From Pseudomonas sp. TNT3 (GTDB lineage Bacteria > Pseudomonadota > Gammaproteobacteria > Pseudomonadales > Pseudomonadaceae), in contig NZ_WFGV02000055.1 in the NCBI RefSeq assembly GCF_010095445.2, forward strand, positions 1 to 38,141: 38,141 bases of DNA, read 5' to 3'. Each line of letters starts with the position of its first letter. Within the stretch, counting starts at the first letter, position 1. The notes beneath the pieces were generated by a model. The model ran no database searches. It was not told the DNA's origin and saw nothing but the letters and a program-made list of their open reading frames with translations. The position numbers and the translations under genes were made by a program. Of this stretch, positions 7,675 through 15,816 are shown in pieces.

Positions 7675-8685
7675 TCAGCGCTGGTGACGGATGCGTGGGT
7701 TGGCAAAGCCGTAGAGGATGTCCACTACGAAGTTGACCAGAATCACCAGGCAGGCGATTAACAGGATGCCGTTCTGCACCACGGGATAATCCCGTGCGCC
7801 AATGGCTTCGATGAGCCATTTGCCGATGCCGGGCCACGAGAAAATGGTTTCGGTCAGGACCGCACCGGCCAGCAGTGTGCCGACTTGCAGGCCGACCACG
7901 GTCAGTACCGGAATCAGCGCATTACGCAAACCATGGACGAACACCACGCGCGAAGGCGACAGGCCTTTGGCGCGGGCGGTGCGGATGTAGTCTTCACGCA
8001 GCACTTCGAGCATCGAAGAACGGGTCATCCGCGCGATCACAGCCAGCGGGATGGTGCCGAGCACGATGGCCGGCAGGATCAGGTGGTGCAGGGCATCGAA
8101 GAATGCGCCCACATCATCGGCCAGCAGGGTGTCGATGAGCATGAAACCGGTGCGGGGCTCGATGTCATAGAGCAGGTCGATCCGCCCGGACACCGGGGTC
8201 CAGCCCAGGGACACCGAGAAGAACATGATCAGGATCAGGCCCCACCAGAAGATCGGCATCGAATATCCCGCCAGGGAGATGCCCATCACCCCATGGTCGA
8301 ACAGGGATCCTCGCTTGAGTGCCGCGATCACCCCGGCCAGAAGGCCCAGGATGCCGGCGAACAACAGGGCGGCCATGGACAGCTCCAGGGTCGCAGGGAA
8401 TAGAGAAGTGAATTCACTCCAGACGCTTTCACGGGTACGCAGGGATTCGCCGAGATCGCCGTGGGCCAGTTTGCCAATGTAATCCAGGTATTGGGCATAC
8501 AGGGGTTTGTTGAGACCTAGGCGTTCCATTGCCTGAGCATGCATTTCGGGGTCGACTCTGCGTTCGCCCATCATTACTTCCACGGGGTCGCCTGGAATCA
8601 TGCGAATCAACGCGAAAGTCAGCAAGGTGATGCCGAAGAACGTGGGGATCAGTAACCCCAATCGGCGGGCAATAAAACTAAACAT
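7675..8685 (-). CDS. dppB: Dipeptide ABC transporter permease DppB
   Basis: This encodes 336 residues with about six membrane helices. The opening MFSFIARRLGLLIPTFFGI and the early RMIPGDPVEVM are family hallmarks of DppB/OppB. The coupling loop EVLREDYIRTARAKGLSPSR (about residues 230-250) contacts DppD or DppF, and the end reads VDILYGFANPRIR. GAGG stands eleven bases before the ATG. It is the first of the four permease/ATPase genes and is separated from the binding-protein gene upstream by a hairpin at 8719-8748, which probably lowers its expression relative to the binding protein. Confidence 0.93.
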   Translation of the reverse strand: MFSFIARRLGLLIPTFFGITLLTFALIRMIPGDPVEVMMGERRVDPEMHAQAMERLGLNKPLYAQYLDYIGKLAHGDLGESLRTRESVWSEFTSLFPATLELSMAALLFAGILGLLAGVIAALKRGSLFDHGVMGISLAGYSMPIFWWGLILIMFFSVSLGWTPVSGRIDLLYDIEPRTGFMLIDTLLADDVGAFFDALHHLILPAIVLGTIPLAVIARMTRSSMLEVLREDYIRTARAKGLSPSRVVFVHGLRNALIPVLTVVGLQVGTLLAGAVLTETIFSWPGIGKWLIEAIGARDYPVVQNGILLIACLVILVNFVVDILYGFANPRIRHQR

Positions 8686-8718
8686 CTTGTGGTGTACCTC
8701 ATCAGCCGGTTAGGCGTG

Positions 8719-8748
8719 CCCGGTATCCCTGGAGTCAGGGACACCGGG
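8719..8748 (-). terminator. Intra-operon hairpin between dppA and dppB (attenuator or RNA stabiliser)
   Basis: CCCGGT pairs with ACCGGG, and inside it CCCTG pairs with CAGGG, separated by a small two-base internal bulge on each side. On the - strand there is no T-run after it, so it is more likely a partial terminator or a 3' stabilising hairpin than a full stop. The T-rich side (AGTTTTCTT) is on the + strand. Confidence 0.6.
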
Positions 8749-8759
8749 AGTTTTCTTAT

Positions 8760-10355
8760 CTACTTCACCTGGGTGGTGGCGAAGTTATTAGTGGTGAGAG
8801 GGCTGATGTGATAGCCCTCTACGTTCTTGCGCATTGCAGTAAACATACGGGTGTGTGCCAAGGCGATCCAAGGCTGGTCCTGGTTGAAAATCTCCTGGGC
8901 TTGCTCATAGAGCGCTGCGCGTTCGTCCGGGTTCACTTTAGCCCGGGCTTCGTCGAGCAGCGCCTGAAACTTCTCGTTACACCAGCGCGCGTAGTTTTCG
9001 CCGTTTTTGGCCGCCTCGCAACTGAGCATAGGCGTCAGGAAGTTATCCGGGTCACCGTTATCACCCGCCCATCCGGCTGCCACCATGTCGTGTTCGCCAT
9101 TTTTGGCGCGCTTGAGCATCTCGCCCCATTCCATGACGCGGATGTCGAGCTTGATCCCGACCTTGGCCAGATCCGCCTGCATCATCTGCGCGGCGAGCAT
9201 CGGGTTAGGGTTGGTCGCACCCCCGCCATTACGCGTGAACAGGGTAAATACAGTGCCCTCTGGCACGCCGGCTTCCTTGAGCAGGGCGCGGGCCTTGTCC
9301 AGGTCGCGAGGCGGGTTGGTCAGTTTGTGGTTGTAGCCCAGCAGGGTGTCAGGGTACGGGTTGACCGCCACGGTGGCATTGCCTTTGCCAAACAGCGCGT
9401 TGACCGCTGCGGCTTTGTCGAAGGCGATGTCGATGGCTTTGCGTACGCGTACATCACTCATGTACTTGTGCGAAGTGTTCATGGCGATGTACGAAACGGT
9501 CATCGCGTTCATTTCATCAACCTTCAGGTTGGTGTCTTTCTTGATGCTCGGGATGTCATCCGGTTTTGGATACAGCGCGATCTGGCACTCGTTGGCCTTG
9601 AGCTTTTGCAGGCGCACGTTGTTGTCGGTGCCGATAGCCAGGATCAGCGCGTCTGCCGGAGGCTTGCCACGGAAGTAGTCCGGGTTGGCCTTGAAACGGA
9701 CCTGGGCGTCCTTGTTGTAACGCTGAAAAACAAACGGGCCAGTACCGACCGGTTTGTTGTTCAGGTCGCCCATCTTGTCGGCCTTGAGCAACTGGTCGGC
9801 GTACTCGGCAGAGTAGATCGACGCGAAGGCCATGGCGACGTCGGCCAGGAACGGTGCTTCGCGGCGGGTCAGGGTGAACTTTACGGTGTTGTCGTCAACC
9901 TTCTCGACGCTTTTGAGCAGCTCTTTGAAGCCCATGCTTTCAAAGTAGGGGAAGCCCACGGTCGACTGTTTATGCCAGGGGTGATTCGGGTCCAGCTGGC
10001 GCTGAAAACTCCAAAGCACGTCATCGGCATTCATGTCACGGGTCGGCTTGAAATAGTCGGTGGTGTGGAACTTGACGCCTTTGCGCAGGTGGAACGTGTA
10101 GGTCAGACCGTCTTCGCTGATGTCCCAGGACTCGGCTAGCGCCGGAATCACTTCTGTAGTACCCGGCTTGAAATCGGCCAGGCGATTGAAGATGGTTTCA
10201 GCTGCGGCGTCGGCGGTGACTGCAGTCGTGTACAGGGCCGTGTCGAAGCCTTCCGGGCTGTTCTCGGTACAAACCACCAAGGGTTTGGCCGAGACGCCGA
10301 CAGCGACACTCAGCAACGCGGCAGCGATGGCCGCACGTAGGGGAAGCATTTTCAT
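8760..10355 (-). CDS. dppA: Dipeptide-binding periplasmic protein, DppA type (the copy next to dppB)
   Basis: This 531-residue solute-binding protein of the SBP_bac_5 family catches di- and tripeptides in the periplasm and hands them to DppBC. The ATG at 10355 follows GAGGG and is preferred to the TTG just before it. The signal peptide covers residues 1-23 (cut after GVSA). The mature part begins KPLVVCTENSPEGFD, with further family marks LAESWDISEDGLTYTFHLR and GWAGDNGDPDNFL. It is visibly more divergent from the three copies upstream than they are from one another: it has TENSPEGFD where they have SE-SPAGFD. Its position between the porin and dppB corresponds to dppA4 of P. aeruginosa. Confidence 0.92.
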   Translation of the reverse strand: MKMLPLRAAIAAALLSVAVGVSAKPLVVCTENSPEGFDTALYTTAVTADAAAETIFNRLADFKPGTTEVIPALAESWDISEDGLTYTFHLRKGVKFHTTDYFKPTRDMNADDVLWSFQRQLDPNHPWHKQSTVGFPYFESMGFKELLKSVEKVDDNTVKFTLTRREAPFLADVAMAFASIYSAEYADQLLKADKMGDLNNKPVGTGPFVFQRYNKDAQVRFKANPDYFRGKPPADALILAIGTDNNVRLQKLKANECQIALYPKPDDIPSIKKDTNLKVDEMNAMTVSYIAMNTSHKYMSDVRVRKAIDIAFDKAAAVNALFGKGNATVAVNPYPDTLLGYNHKLTNPPRDLDKARALLKEAGVPEGTVFTLFTRNGGGATNPNPMLAAQMMQADLAKVGIKLDIRVMEWGEMLKRAKNGEHDMVAAGWAGDNGDPDNFLTPMLSCEAAKNGENYARWCNEKFQALLDEARAKVNPDERAALYEQAQEIFNQDQPWIALAHTRMFTAMRKNVEGYHISPLTTNNFATTQVK

Positions 10356-10388
10356 CAAGAACCCTCTGCAATCAGGTGAAAGGTAAAC

Positions 10389-10426
10389 GCCGAACGGTCG
10401 ATTCGTCGCTGAATCAGCCGTTCGGC
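10389..10426 (-). terminator. Hairpin after the OprD-family porin gene
   Basis: GCCGAACGG pairs with CCGTTCGGC around a 20-base loop, directly after the porin stop (10434) and before the dppA start. It has no T-run, so it may be a partial terminator or an mRNA 3' end stabiliser. Confidence 0.55.
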
Positions 10427-10433
10427 AGGCGCA

Positions 10434-11849
10434 TTACAGAATGTTGAACGGGATGGTGGTCACGAGACGGAACTCGTTGATGCTGCCATCAGCCTGGTTT
10501 TCGCTGGCACGGTGAGCGGTGTAGGTCGCACGAATCGCGGTGGCCTTGAGCGGGCCGCTCTGCACGGCGTACGCAGCGCCGATGCCGTATTCGTAGTGAG
10601 TTTCGCCGTCCATAGCCTGCACGCCATCGTAGCCGCCACCTTTGTAGTGGGTACCGTCGATGCCCCAGCCGCGAGCCTGGTAGATGTTGAACTTCAGGCC
10701 TGGCACGCCGTATTCGGCCATGTTCAGACCGTAGGCGATCTGGAAGGATTTCTCGTTCGGGCCGTTGAAGTCCGACAGCAGGGAGTTGGCCAGGTAGATG
10801 CCGTTGGTTTCGTGCAGGTAATCGAAGTACTCGTTACCGTTCACTTCCTGATACGAGAAGGTCAGGCTGTGGGCCAGGTGGGTCAGGCCGAGCGACAGGG
10901 AGTAGGTGTCGTTGTCGATTTCGCCCAGCAGCTTTTTGCCTTCGTCGACGGTCTTGTAGTAGTTCAGGCCGGTGGTCAGGCTCAGTACCGAGCTGTCACC
11001 CAGCACGTGGCTGGCGCCGAAGTAGTACTGGTTCCACAGGTCTTCGGCTTGCGTACCCCAAAGGCTGGTGGTCAGGCTGGCGAACGGCGTGTAGGTGATA
11101 CCGGCGGTGTTCACGTGATCCGCTTCGGCGTCGATCGAGCCGTATTCGGAGCGGAACTTGCTCAGGCTTTCTTCGGTACGCGCTGAGTTGCGATCGAAGG
11201 TGGCCAGGTCGAAGGACAGGTTGTTCAGTTCTTCGCTGTGGATCGCGATACCTTCGAAGCTCGAAGGCAGGGCACGGTTGCCGATAACGTCGACTTGCGG
11301 GCTGCTGAAGTTCATGCGGCCGGCGGTCAGGGTGGTGTTGGAGATACGCGCCTTGACGTTGGCCAGGCCCAGTTTGCTCCACTGACCTTGAGCGTCGCCG
11401 CCTTCTTTGGTCAGGGTACGGTTGTTGCCCGCGCCTGGACGGGTGCCCGGTGCGCCGCCGTTGTTGGAAGCCAGGTTCTCGCGGTCGCGCTCCAGCGCAA
11501 TGGCGTTGTAGGCAGCGACTTCAGTGCTGAAGCCAACGGTGCCTTCAGTGAAACCGGAGTTGTACTTGATGATGGTGCCTTGAACCCAGTTGATACGGCG
11601 ATCAGTCGGGGTCGAAACGCCGTCTTTCTTGTAAGCGAACTTGCCGCCGCGTTTCAGTTGCTCGTTGGCGTACCAGTTACGGGTCGTGCCGCTGATCGAC
11701 TGGCCTTCAACAAAGCCGGTGGCTTCGGCTTGGGCGCTTTTGGTGTTGACCGATACCGGGGTGAATTCCTGGCTTTGGGTCTCTGCGTACGCCGTGGCGG
11801 TGATGCTGCTGATGGCCAGGGCCAATAACGCGGTGCTGCTCAGTTTCAT
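10434..11849 (-). CDS. opdP: OprD-family outer-membrane porin, probably OpdP (peptide uptake)
   Basis: This encodes 471 residues, of which 1-22 form a signal peptide (cut after ATAYA). The mature protein shows OprD-family features: an early FVEGQSISGTTRNWY, a TLTAGRMNFSSPQVDVIG stretch, many alternating beta strands, and a final strand ending in FNIL. OprD porins are 18-stranded channels for basic amino acids and small peptides. Lying inside a dipeptide transport operon, as opdP does in P. aeruginosa, it most likely lets di- and tripeptides across the outer membrane. The Shine-Dalgarno AAGGAG is strong. The leader is unusually A-rich (a run of eight A, 11870-11877), and a perfect 14-bp palindrome lies 82 bp upstream. 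Confidence 0.88.
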   Translation of the reverse strand: MKLSSTALLALAISSITATAYAETQSQEFTPVSVNTKSAQAEATGFVEGQSISGTTRNWYANEQLKRGGKFAYKKDGVSTPTDRRINWVQGTIIKYNSGFTEGTVGFSTEVAAYNAIALERDRENLASNNGGAPGTRPGAGNNRTLTKEGGDAQGQWSKLGLANVKARISNTTLTAGRMNFSSPQVDVIGNRALPSSFEGIAIHSEELNNLSFDLATFDRNSARTEESLSKFRSEYGSIDAEADHVNTAGITYTPFASLTTSLWGTQAEDLWNQYYFGASHVLGDSSVLSLTTGLNYYKTVDEGKKLLGEIDNDTYSLSLGLTHLAHSLTFSYQEVNGNEYFDYLHETNGIYLANSLLSDFNGPNEKSFQIAYGLNMAEYGVPGLKFNIYQARGWGIDGTHYKGGGYDGVQAMDGETHYEYGIGAAYAVQSGPLKATAIRATYTAHRASENQADGSINEFRLVTTIPFNIL

Positions 11850-11869
11850 GGGTGAAGCTCCTTTCTTTC

Positions 11870-11877
11870 TTTTTTTT
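11870..11877 (-). promoter_or_regulatory. A-rich leader before the porin, possible Hfq/Crc site
   Basis: On the transcript the stretch reads AAAAAAAA, then GAAAGAAAGGAG, running into the ribosome-binding site. It fits the A-A-N-A-A-N-A-A pattern by which Hfq with Crc represses translation in pseudomonads, but a plain A-run is weak evidence. Confidence 0.3.
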
Positions 11878-11930
11878 ATGCCAGTCTTTTTTTGTGATCC
11901 GGCTTTTTGGTTTTGAACTCATTTGACGCA

Positions 11931-11944
11931 TGCAAACGTTTGCA
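11931..11944. promoter_or_regulatory. Perfect palindrome TGCAAACGTTTGCA, LacI-family-type operator
   Basis: Fourteen bases form a perfect palindrome centred on CG, the layout bound by LacI/PurR-type repressors. It sits in the 172-bp gap between a binding-protein gene and the porin gene, 82 bp upstream of the porin ATG. No LacI-family gene is present in the window. Confidence 0.5.
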
Positions 11945-11981
11945 ACAAGCCTGATAGGCGAATTAAGGCAATACGCTTGCG

Positions 11982-12002
11982 TGGGGGCGGAATCCGCCCC
12001 CA
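11982..12002 (-). terminator. Hairpin after the third binding-protein gene
   Basis: TGGGGGCGG pairs with CCGCCCCCA with a tiny loop, 20 bases after the stop at 12022. It is very stable. There is no clear T-run on the - strand. Confidence 0.65.
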
Positions 12003-12021
12003 GCGTTTTTCGGCTAATCGG

Positions 12022-13623
12022 TTATTTTTCTATGCTGACACCCGAGAACACGTTACGACCGAAAGGACTGACCTTGAACCCTTCGATTTTGGCGCTCAAC
12101 GGCTGGTTGACCGTCGAGTGGGCGACTGGCGTGATCGGCACTTGCTGCTTGAGCAACTGCTGCGCCTGTTTGTAAAGCACGGTGCGCTGGTCGCGATCGG
12201 TGACGATCTTGGCCTGCTTGATCAGCTTGTCGTAAGCCGGATCACACCACATGGAGTAGTTGTTGCCGCCAATGGCGTCGCAGCTGTAAAGCGTGCCGAG
12301 CCAGTTGTCCGGGTCCCCGTTGTCACCGGTCCAACCGATCAGGCTGATGTCGTGCTCGCCGTTTTTGGTGCGCTTGATGTACTCGCCCCATTCGTAGCTG
12401 ACAATCTTCACCTTGAGGCCGATCTTCGCCCAGTCAGCCTGAAGCATTTCGGCCATCAACTTGGCGTTGGGGTTGTAGGGACGCTGGACCGGCATCGCCC
12501 AGAGGGTGATCTCGGTGCCTTCCTTCACGCCGGCAGCCTTGAGCAATTCCTTGGCTTTTTCCGGGTTGTAGGCGGCGTCCTTAATGGTTTCGTCGTAGGA
12601 CCATTGGGTCGGCGGCATGGCATTGACTGCAAGCTGGCCGGCACCTTGATAGACGGCGTTGAGAATTCCTTGCTTGTTCACCGCCATGTCCAGTGCCTGG
12701 CGCACTTCGAGCTGGTCGAATGGCTTGTGGCGCACGTTATAGGCGATGTAGCCAAGGTTGAAACCGGGCTTTTCGATGAGCTTGAGTTTCGGATCGTTCT
12801 TCAGGGCCGGGACGTCGGCAGGGCGCGGATGCAGGGTGATCTGGCACTCGTTGGCCTTGAGTTTCTGCACGCGTACCGAAGCGTCGGTATTGATCGCGAA
12901 AATCAGGTTGTCGAGTTTGACCCGGCTCGGGTCCCAGTACTGCTTGTTGCCGGTGTACCGGATGTTCGAGTCTTTCTGATAACTCTTGAACACGAACGGC
13001 CCGGTGCCGATCGGCTTCTGGTTGATGTCGCTCGGCTTGCCACCGGCCAGCAGCTTGTCGGCGTACTCGGCGGAGAGGATGGCGGCGAAGCTCATGGCGA
13101 TGTTCTGGATGAACGCGGCGTCGACACTGTTGAGCGTCATGACCACGGTCAGCGGCCCGGTCTTTTCGACCTTGGCGATGTTCTTGTTGAGGCTCATCCC
13201 GTTGAAGTACGGGAACTCGGTTGGATAGGCCTTACGGAAAGGCTGTTGCGGATCCAGCATGCGATTGAACGTGAAGAGCACGTCATCGGCGTTGAAGTCG
13301 CGGGTAGGGGTGAAGTACTTGGTCGTATGAAATTTCACCCCTTCGCGCAGGTGAAAAGTGTAGGTGAGGCCGTCCTCGGAAATATCCCAGCTGGTCGCCA
13401 GGCCCGGCACGACATTGGTCGCGCCTTTTTCGAACTCTGCCAAGCGGTTGTACAGCGGCTCGGCGGCGTCGTTATCGGTCGCGGTCGTGTACTGCGCGGT
13501 GTCGAAGCCAGCGGGGCTGCCTTCGGAACAGAACACCAGGCTGTCAGTGGCGGCCTGGGTGATGGAAGTGGCGGCCAAGAGGCCGGTGCCCAGCAATGCG
13601 GATAAAACCAAGGTATGGCGCAT
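12022..13623 (-). CDS. dppA: DppA-type peptide-binding protein (third copy in transcription order)
   Basis: This encodes 533 residues. The ATG at 13623 follows a strong GAGGGAG. The longer 570-residue reading adds a segment that is not signal-peptide-like. The signal peptide covers residues 1-24 (cut after SITQA) and the mature start is ATDSLVFCSEGSPAGFD. Family marks include ISEDGLTYTFHLREGVKFHTT, PIGTGPFVFKSYQKDS and GWTGDNGDPDNWL. It is closely similar to the next two upstream copies and lies before the porin, as dppA3 does in P. aeruginosa. Different copies in that species bind different peptides, so specialisation is likely. Which peptides this one prefers cannot be read from the sequence. 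Confidence 0.9.
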   Translation of the reverse strand: MRHTLVLSALLGTGLLAATSITQAATDSLVFCSEGSPAGFDTAQYTTATDNDAAEPLYNRLAEFEKGATNVVPGLATSWDISEDGLTYTFHLREGVKFHTTKYFTPTRDFNADDVLFTFNRMLDPQQPFRKAYPTEFPYFNGMSLNKNIAKVEKTGPLTVVMTLNSVDAAFIQNIAMSFAAILSAEYADKLLAGGKPSDINQKPIGTGPFVFKSYQKDSNIRYTGNKQYWDPSRVKLDNLIFAINTDASVRVQKLKANECQITLHPRPADVPALKNDPKLKLIEKPGFNLGYIAYNVRHKPFDQLEVRQALDMAVNKQGILNAVYQGAGQLAVNAMPPTQWSYDETIKDAAYNPEKAKELLKAAGVKEGTEITLWAMPVQRPYNPNAKLMAEMLQADWAKIGLKVKIVSYEWGEYIKRTKNGEHDISLIGWTGDNGDPDNWLGTLYSCDAIGGNNYSMWCDPAYDKLIKQAKIVTDRDQRTVLYKQAQQLLKQQVPITPVAHSTVNQPLSAKIEGFKVSPFGRNVFSGVSIEK

Positions 13624-13932
13624 GACGCTCCCTCTTGTTCTCGTAGTGTTTTTCAATGAGCCCGCCGTCCCGTCCGGGGAGGAGGAGGCCTCTTTGAATC
13701 CAGACCGTGCCTGCAGCAATAACCGAGAGCCCACGCATGGACTGGTCGGATCCCCCGACGGTATGAGCCGTGGGGGCCGGCAGTAAATGCGCAGAGTCCT
13801 AAAAACTCGTAGGAAAAGTCGACGCGTCGCACCTCGCTGCTGTAGTCCTCAGCGGAAGTCGACGTAGGGCGTTTCCTGCTTTCTCGGTAGATAAAGCAAC
13901 GGCGACGTCAAAGACGTCGCCGTTGCCAGATC
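13624..13932. other. Intergenic region between two binding-protein genes
   Basis: No gene is supported. It contains a strong hairpin (13897-13925, listed separately). A loose inverted arrangement of the repeated word AAGTCGACG occurs near 13817 and 13856. A purine-rich stretch near 13677-13690 lies upstream of the gene starting at 13623. Any promoter for that gene would have to be here, but none was convincing. Confidence 0.4.
13897..13925 (-). terminator. Strong hairpin terminator after the second binding-protein gene
   Basis: A perfect 13-bp stem (CAACGGCGACGTC against GACGTCGCCGTTG) closes on a three-base loop, only seven bases after the stop region of the gene ending at 13933. On the - strand it runs into GCTTTATC, a short T-tract. 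Confidence 0.8.
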
Positions 13933-15558
13933 TTATTTGCTGACGCTGACGCCGTAGAAGGAGTTCAAGCCAAACGGGCTGATCTTGAAGTCCTGCACGT
14001 TGTTGCGCATGGGTTGGAACACCGTCGAGTGAGCGATAGGTGTCATCGGAACGGCGTCTTTGAGGACGTGTTGCGCCTGCTTGTACAGTTCGGTGCGCTT
14101 GGCCTGGTCGGTTGTGCGCTTGGCTTCCTTGACGATGCCGTCAAATTTCTTGTCGCACCATTTCGAGAAGTTGTTGCCTTCCAGCGAGTCGCAGCCGAAC
14201 AGCACGTTGAGCCAGTTGTCCGGGTCACCATTGTCACCGCTCCAGCCGATGATCATCGCCTGGTTCTCGCCGCCCTTGGAGCGCTTGATGTACTCGCCCC
14301 ATTCGTAGCTGACGATTTTGACTTTGAGACCGATCTTGGCCCAGTCGGACTGCAGCATTTCAGCCATCAGCTTGGCGTTCGGGTTGTACGGACGTTGCAC
14401 TGGCATCGCCCACAGAACGATTTCAGTGCCTTCCTTGACGCCAGCTTCCTTGAGCAGCTCTTTGGCTTTCTCAGGGTCGTACTTGGCATCCTTGATGGTG
14501 GTGTCGTAGGACCACTGGGTCGGCGGCATGGCGTTAACGGCCAGCTGGCCAGCGCCCTGGTAAACCGAGTCGATGATCTGCTGTTTATTGACGGCCATGT
14601 CCAGTGCCTGACGCACTTTCAGCTGGGCCAGCGGGTTCGCCTCGTTGCTTCCCTTGACCTTGTCCATCACGTTATAGGCGATGTAACCCAGGTTGAAACC
14701 AGCCTGGTCAGGCACTTTCAGGGCTTTGTCTTCTTTCAGCGCCTTCAGGTCCGCCGGACGCGGGAACAGAGTGATCTGGCACTCGTTCTTCTTCAGCTTC
14801 TGGATGCGCACCGACGGGTCGGTGGTGATGGCGAAGATCAGGTTGTCGATCTTGACGTCGTCAGGCTTCCAGTAGTCCTTGTTCCCGGTGTAGCGGATGT
14901 TGGAGTCTTTCTGGTAGCTCTTGAACACGAAAGGACCAGTGCCGACCGGCTTCTGGTTGATGTCGGCAGCTTTGCCTTCCTTGAGCAGCTGGGCAGCGTA
15001 CTCGGCGGACTGCACGGACGCGAAGCTCATCGCCATGTTCTGAATGAACGCGGCGTCTACGTCTTTAAGGGTGAACTTGACGGTGTGGTCGTCGACTTTA
15101 TCGATCTTGGTGATGTTGGTGTCCATCCCCATGTCGGTGAAGTACGGGAATTCGGTCGGGTACGCCTTACGGAACGGGTCGTCCTTGTTAATCATGCGAT
15201 TAAACGTGAACAACACGTCGTCAGCGTTGAACTCACGAGTCGGCTTGAAGTACGGAGTGGTGTGGAACTTGACGCCTTCACGCAGGTGGAAGGTGTAAGT
15301 CAGGCCATCGTCGGCAATGTCCCAACTGGTCGCCAGGCCAGGAATCACGGCGGTGCCGCCGCGCTCGAACTGGGTCAGGCGGTTGAACATGGTTTCTGCA
15401 GAGGCGTCGAAGTCGGTTCCGGTGGTGTACTGACCAGGATCAAAACCGGCCGGGCTCCCTTCGGAGCAAAACACCAGGTTAGTCGCCGCAGAGGCGAAAG
15501 GAGCGCTAGCCAACAGGCTGGCGCCGACTAAAAACGGAATGACCGCGTGTTTAAGCAT
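13933..15558 (-). CDS. dppA: DppA-type peptide-binding protein (second copy)
   Basis: This encodes 541 residues from MLKHAVIPFLV. The ATG at 15558 is preceded by TGAGG, and the longer 584-residue reading adds an unlikely tail. The signal peptide is about 24 residues (cut after PFASA), and the mature start is ATNLVFCSEGSPAGFD. The family body includes LREGVKFHTTPYF, NECQITLFPRPADL and GWSGDNGDPDNWL. Compared with its neighbours it carries a short extra segment near KVKGSNEANPLAQL, in the lobe containing the second hinge. Its equivalent in P. aeruginosa is probably dppA1 or dppA2. It has its own terminator and a 258-bp gap upstream, so it may be transcribed separately. Confidence 0.9.
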   Translation of the reverse strand: MLKHAVIPFLVGASLLASAPFASAATNLVFCSEGSPAGFDPGQYTTGTDFDASAETMFNRLTQFERGGTAVIPGLATSWDIADDGLTYTFHLREGVKFHTTPYFKPTREFNADDVLFTFNRMINKDDPFRKAYPTEFPYFTDMGMDTNITKIDKVDDHTVKFTLKDVDAAFIQNMAMSFASVQSAEYAAQLLKEGKAADINQKPVGTGPFVFKSYQKDSNIRYTGNKDYWKPDDVKIDNLIFAITTDPSVRIQKLKKNECQITLFPRPADLKALKEDKALKVPDQAGFNLGYIAYNVMDKVKGSNEANPLAQLKVRQALDMAVNKQQIIDSVYQGAGQLAVNAMPPTQWSYDTTIKDAKYDPEKAKELLKEAGVKEGTEIVLWAMPVQRPYNPNAKLMAEMLQSDWAKIGLKVKIVSYEWGEYIKRSKGGENQAMIIGWSGDNGDPDNWLNVLFGCDSLEGNNFSKWCDKKFDGIVKEAKRTTDQAKRTELYKQAQHVLKDAVPMTPIAHSTVFQPMRNNVQDFKISPFGLNSFYGVSVSK

Positions 15559-15593
15559 GGTGGCCTCATGATTTGTTGTCATTTTTGGAATTA

Positions 15594-15605
15594 GAGGACG
15601 ACCTC
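15594..15605. promoter_or_regulatory. Short inverted repeat GAGG-ACGA-CCTC upstream of a binding-protein gene
   Basis: It lies 36 bp upstream of the ATG at 15558. A near copy (GAGG-ACGAC-CCTC) lies 79 bp upstream of the next binding-protein gene, at 17497-17510. The shared word GAGGACGACC suggests a common operator. Confidence 0.35.
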
Positions 15606-15797
15606 GTGAGTCGTGCCTGCGGATACTTATGCAGGGGCCATACCCATTGCAAGATGCTGGGTGGCTACAAGCCTTAAACAGTGGCACGAACGTACCTTAA
15701 TGTCGCATATGTATAAATTCACGCGCATTTGACCGTTTGCGCCGGTTTTTTTCGGTGCAGATCGCGCACCTGACGGGTGCAACCATGAGAGCGGATG

Positions 15798-15816
15798 CAC
15801 CCGGTTGGCGCGGGTG
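15798..15816 (-). terminator. Hairpin directly after the first binding-protein gene
   Basis: CACCCG pairs with CGGGTG over a seven-base loop, ending at the base next to the stop codon (15817). Further inverted GCACC/GGTGC words follow at about 15765-15780. There is no T-run, so this is a weak call. Confidence 0.4.

Noticed and set aside
8808..10139. 443-codon + strand frame opposite dppA
   Set aside because: Shadow of the binding protein on the other strand, whose motifs are clear. The same applies to 11923-13605 and 14014-15531.
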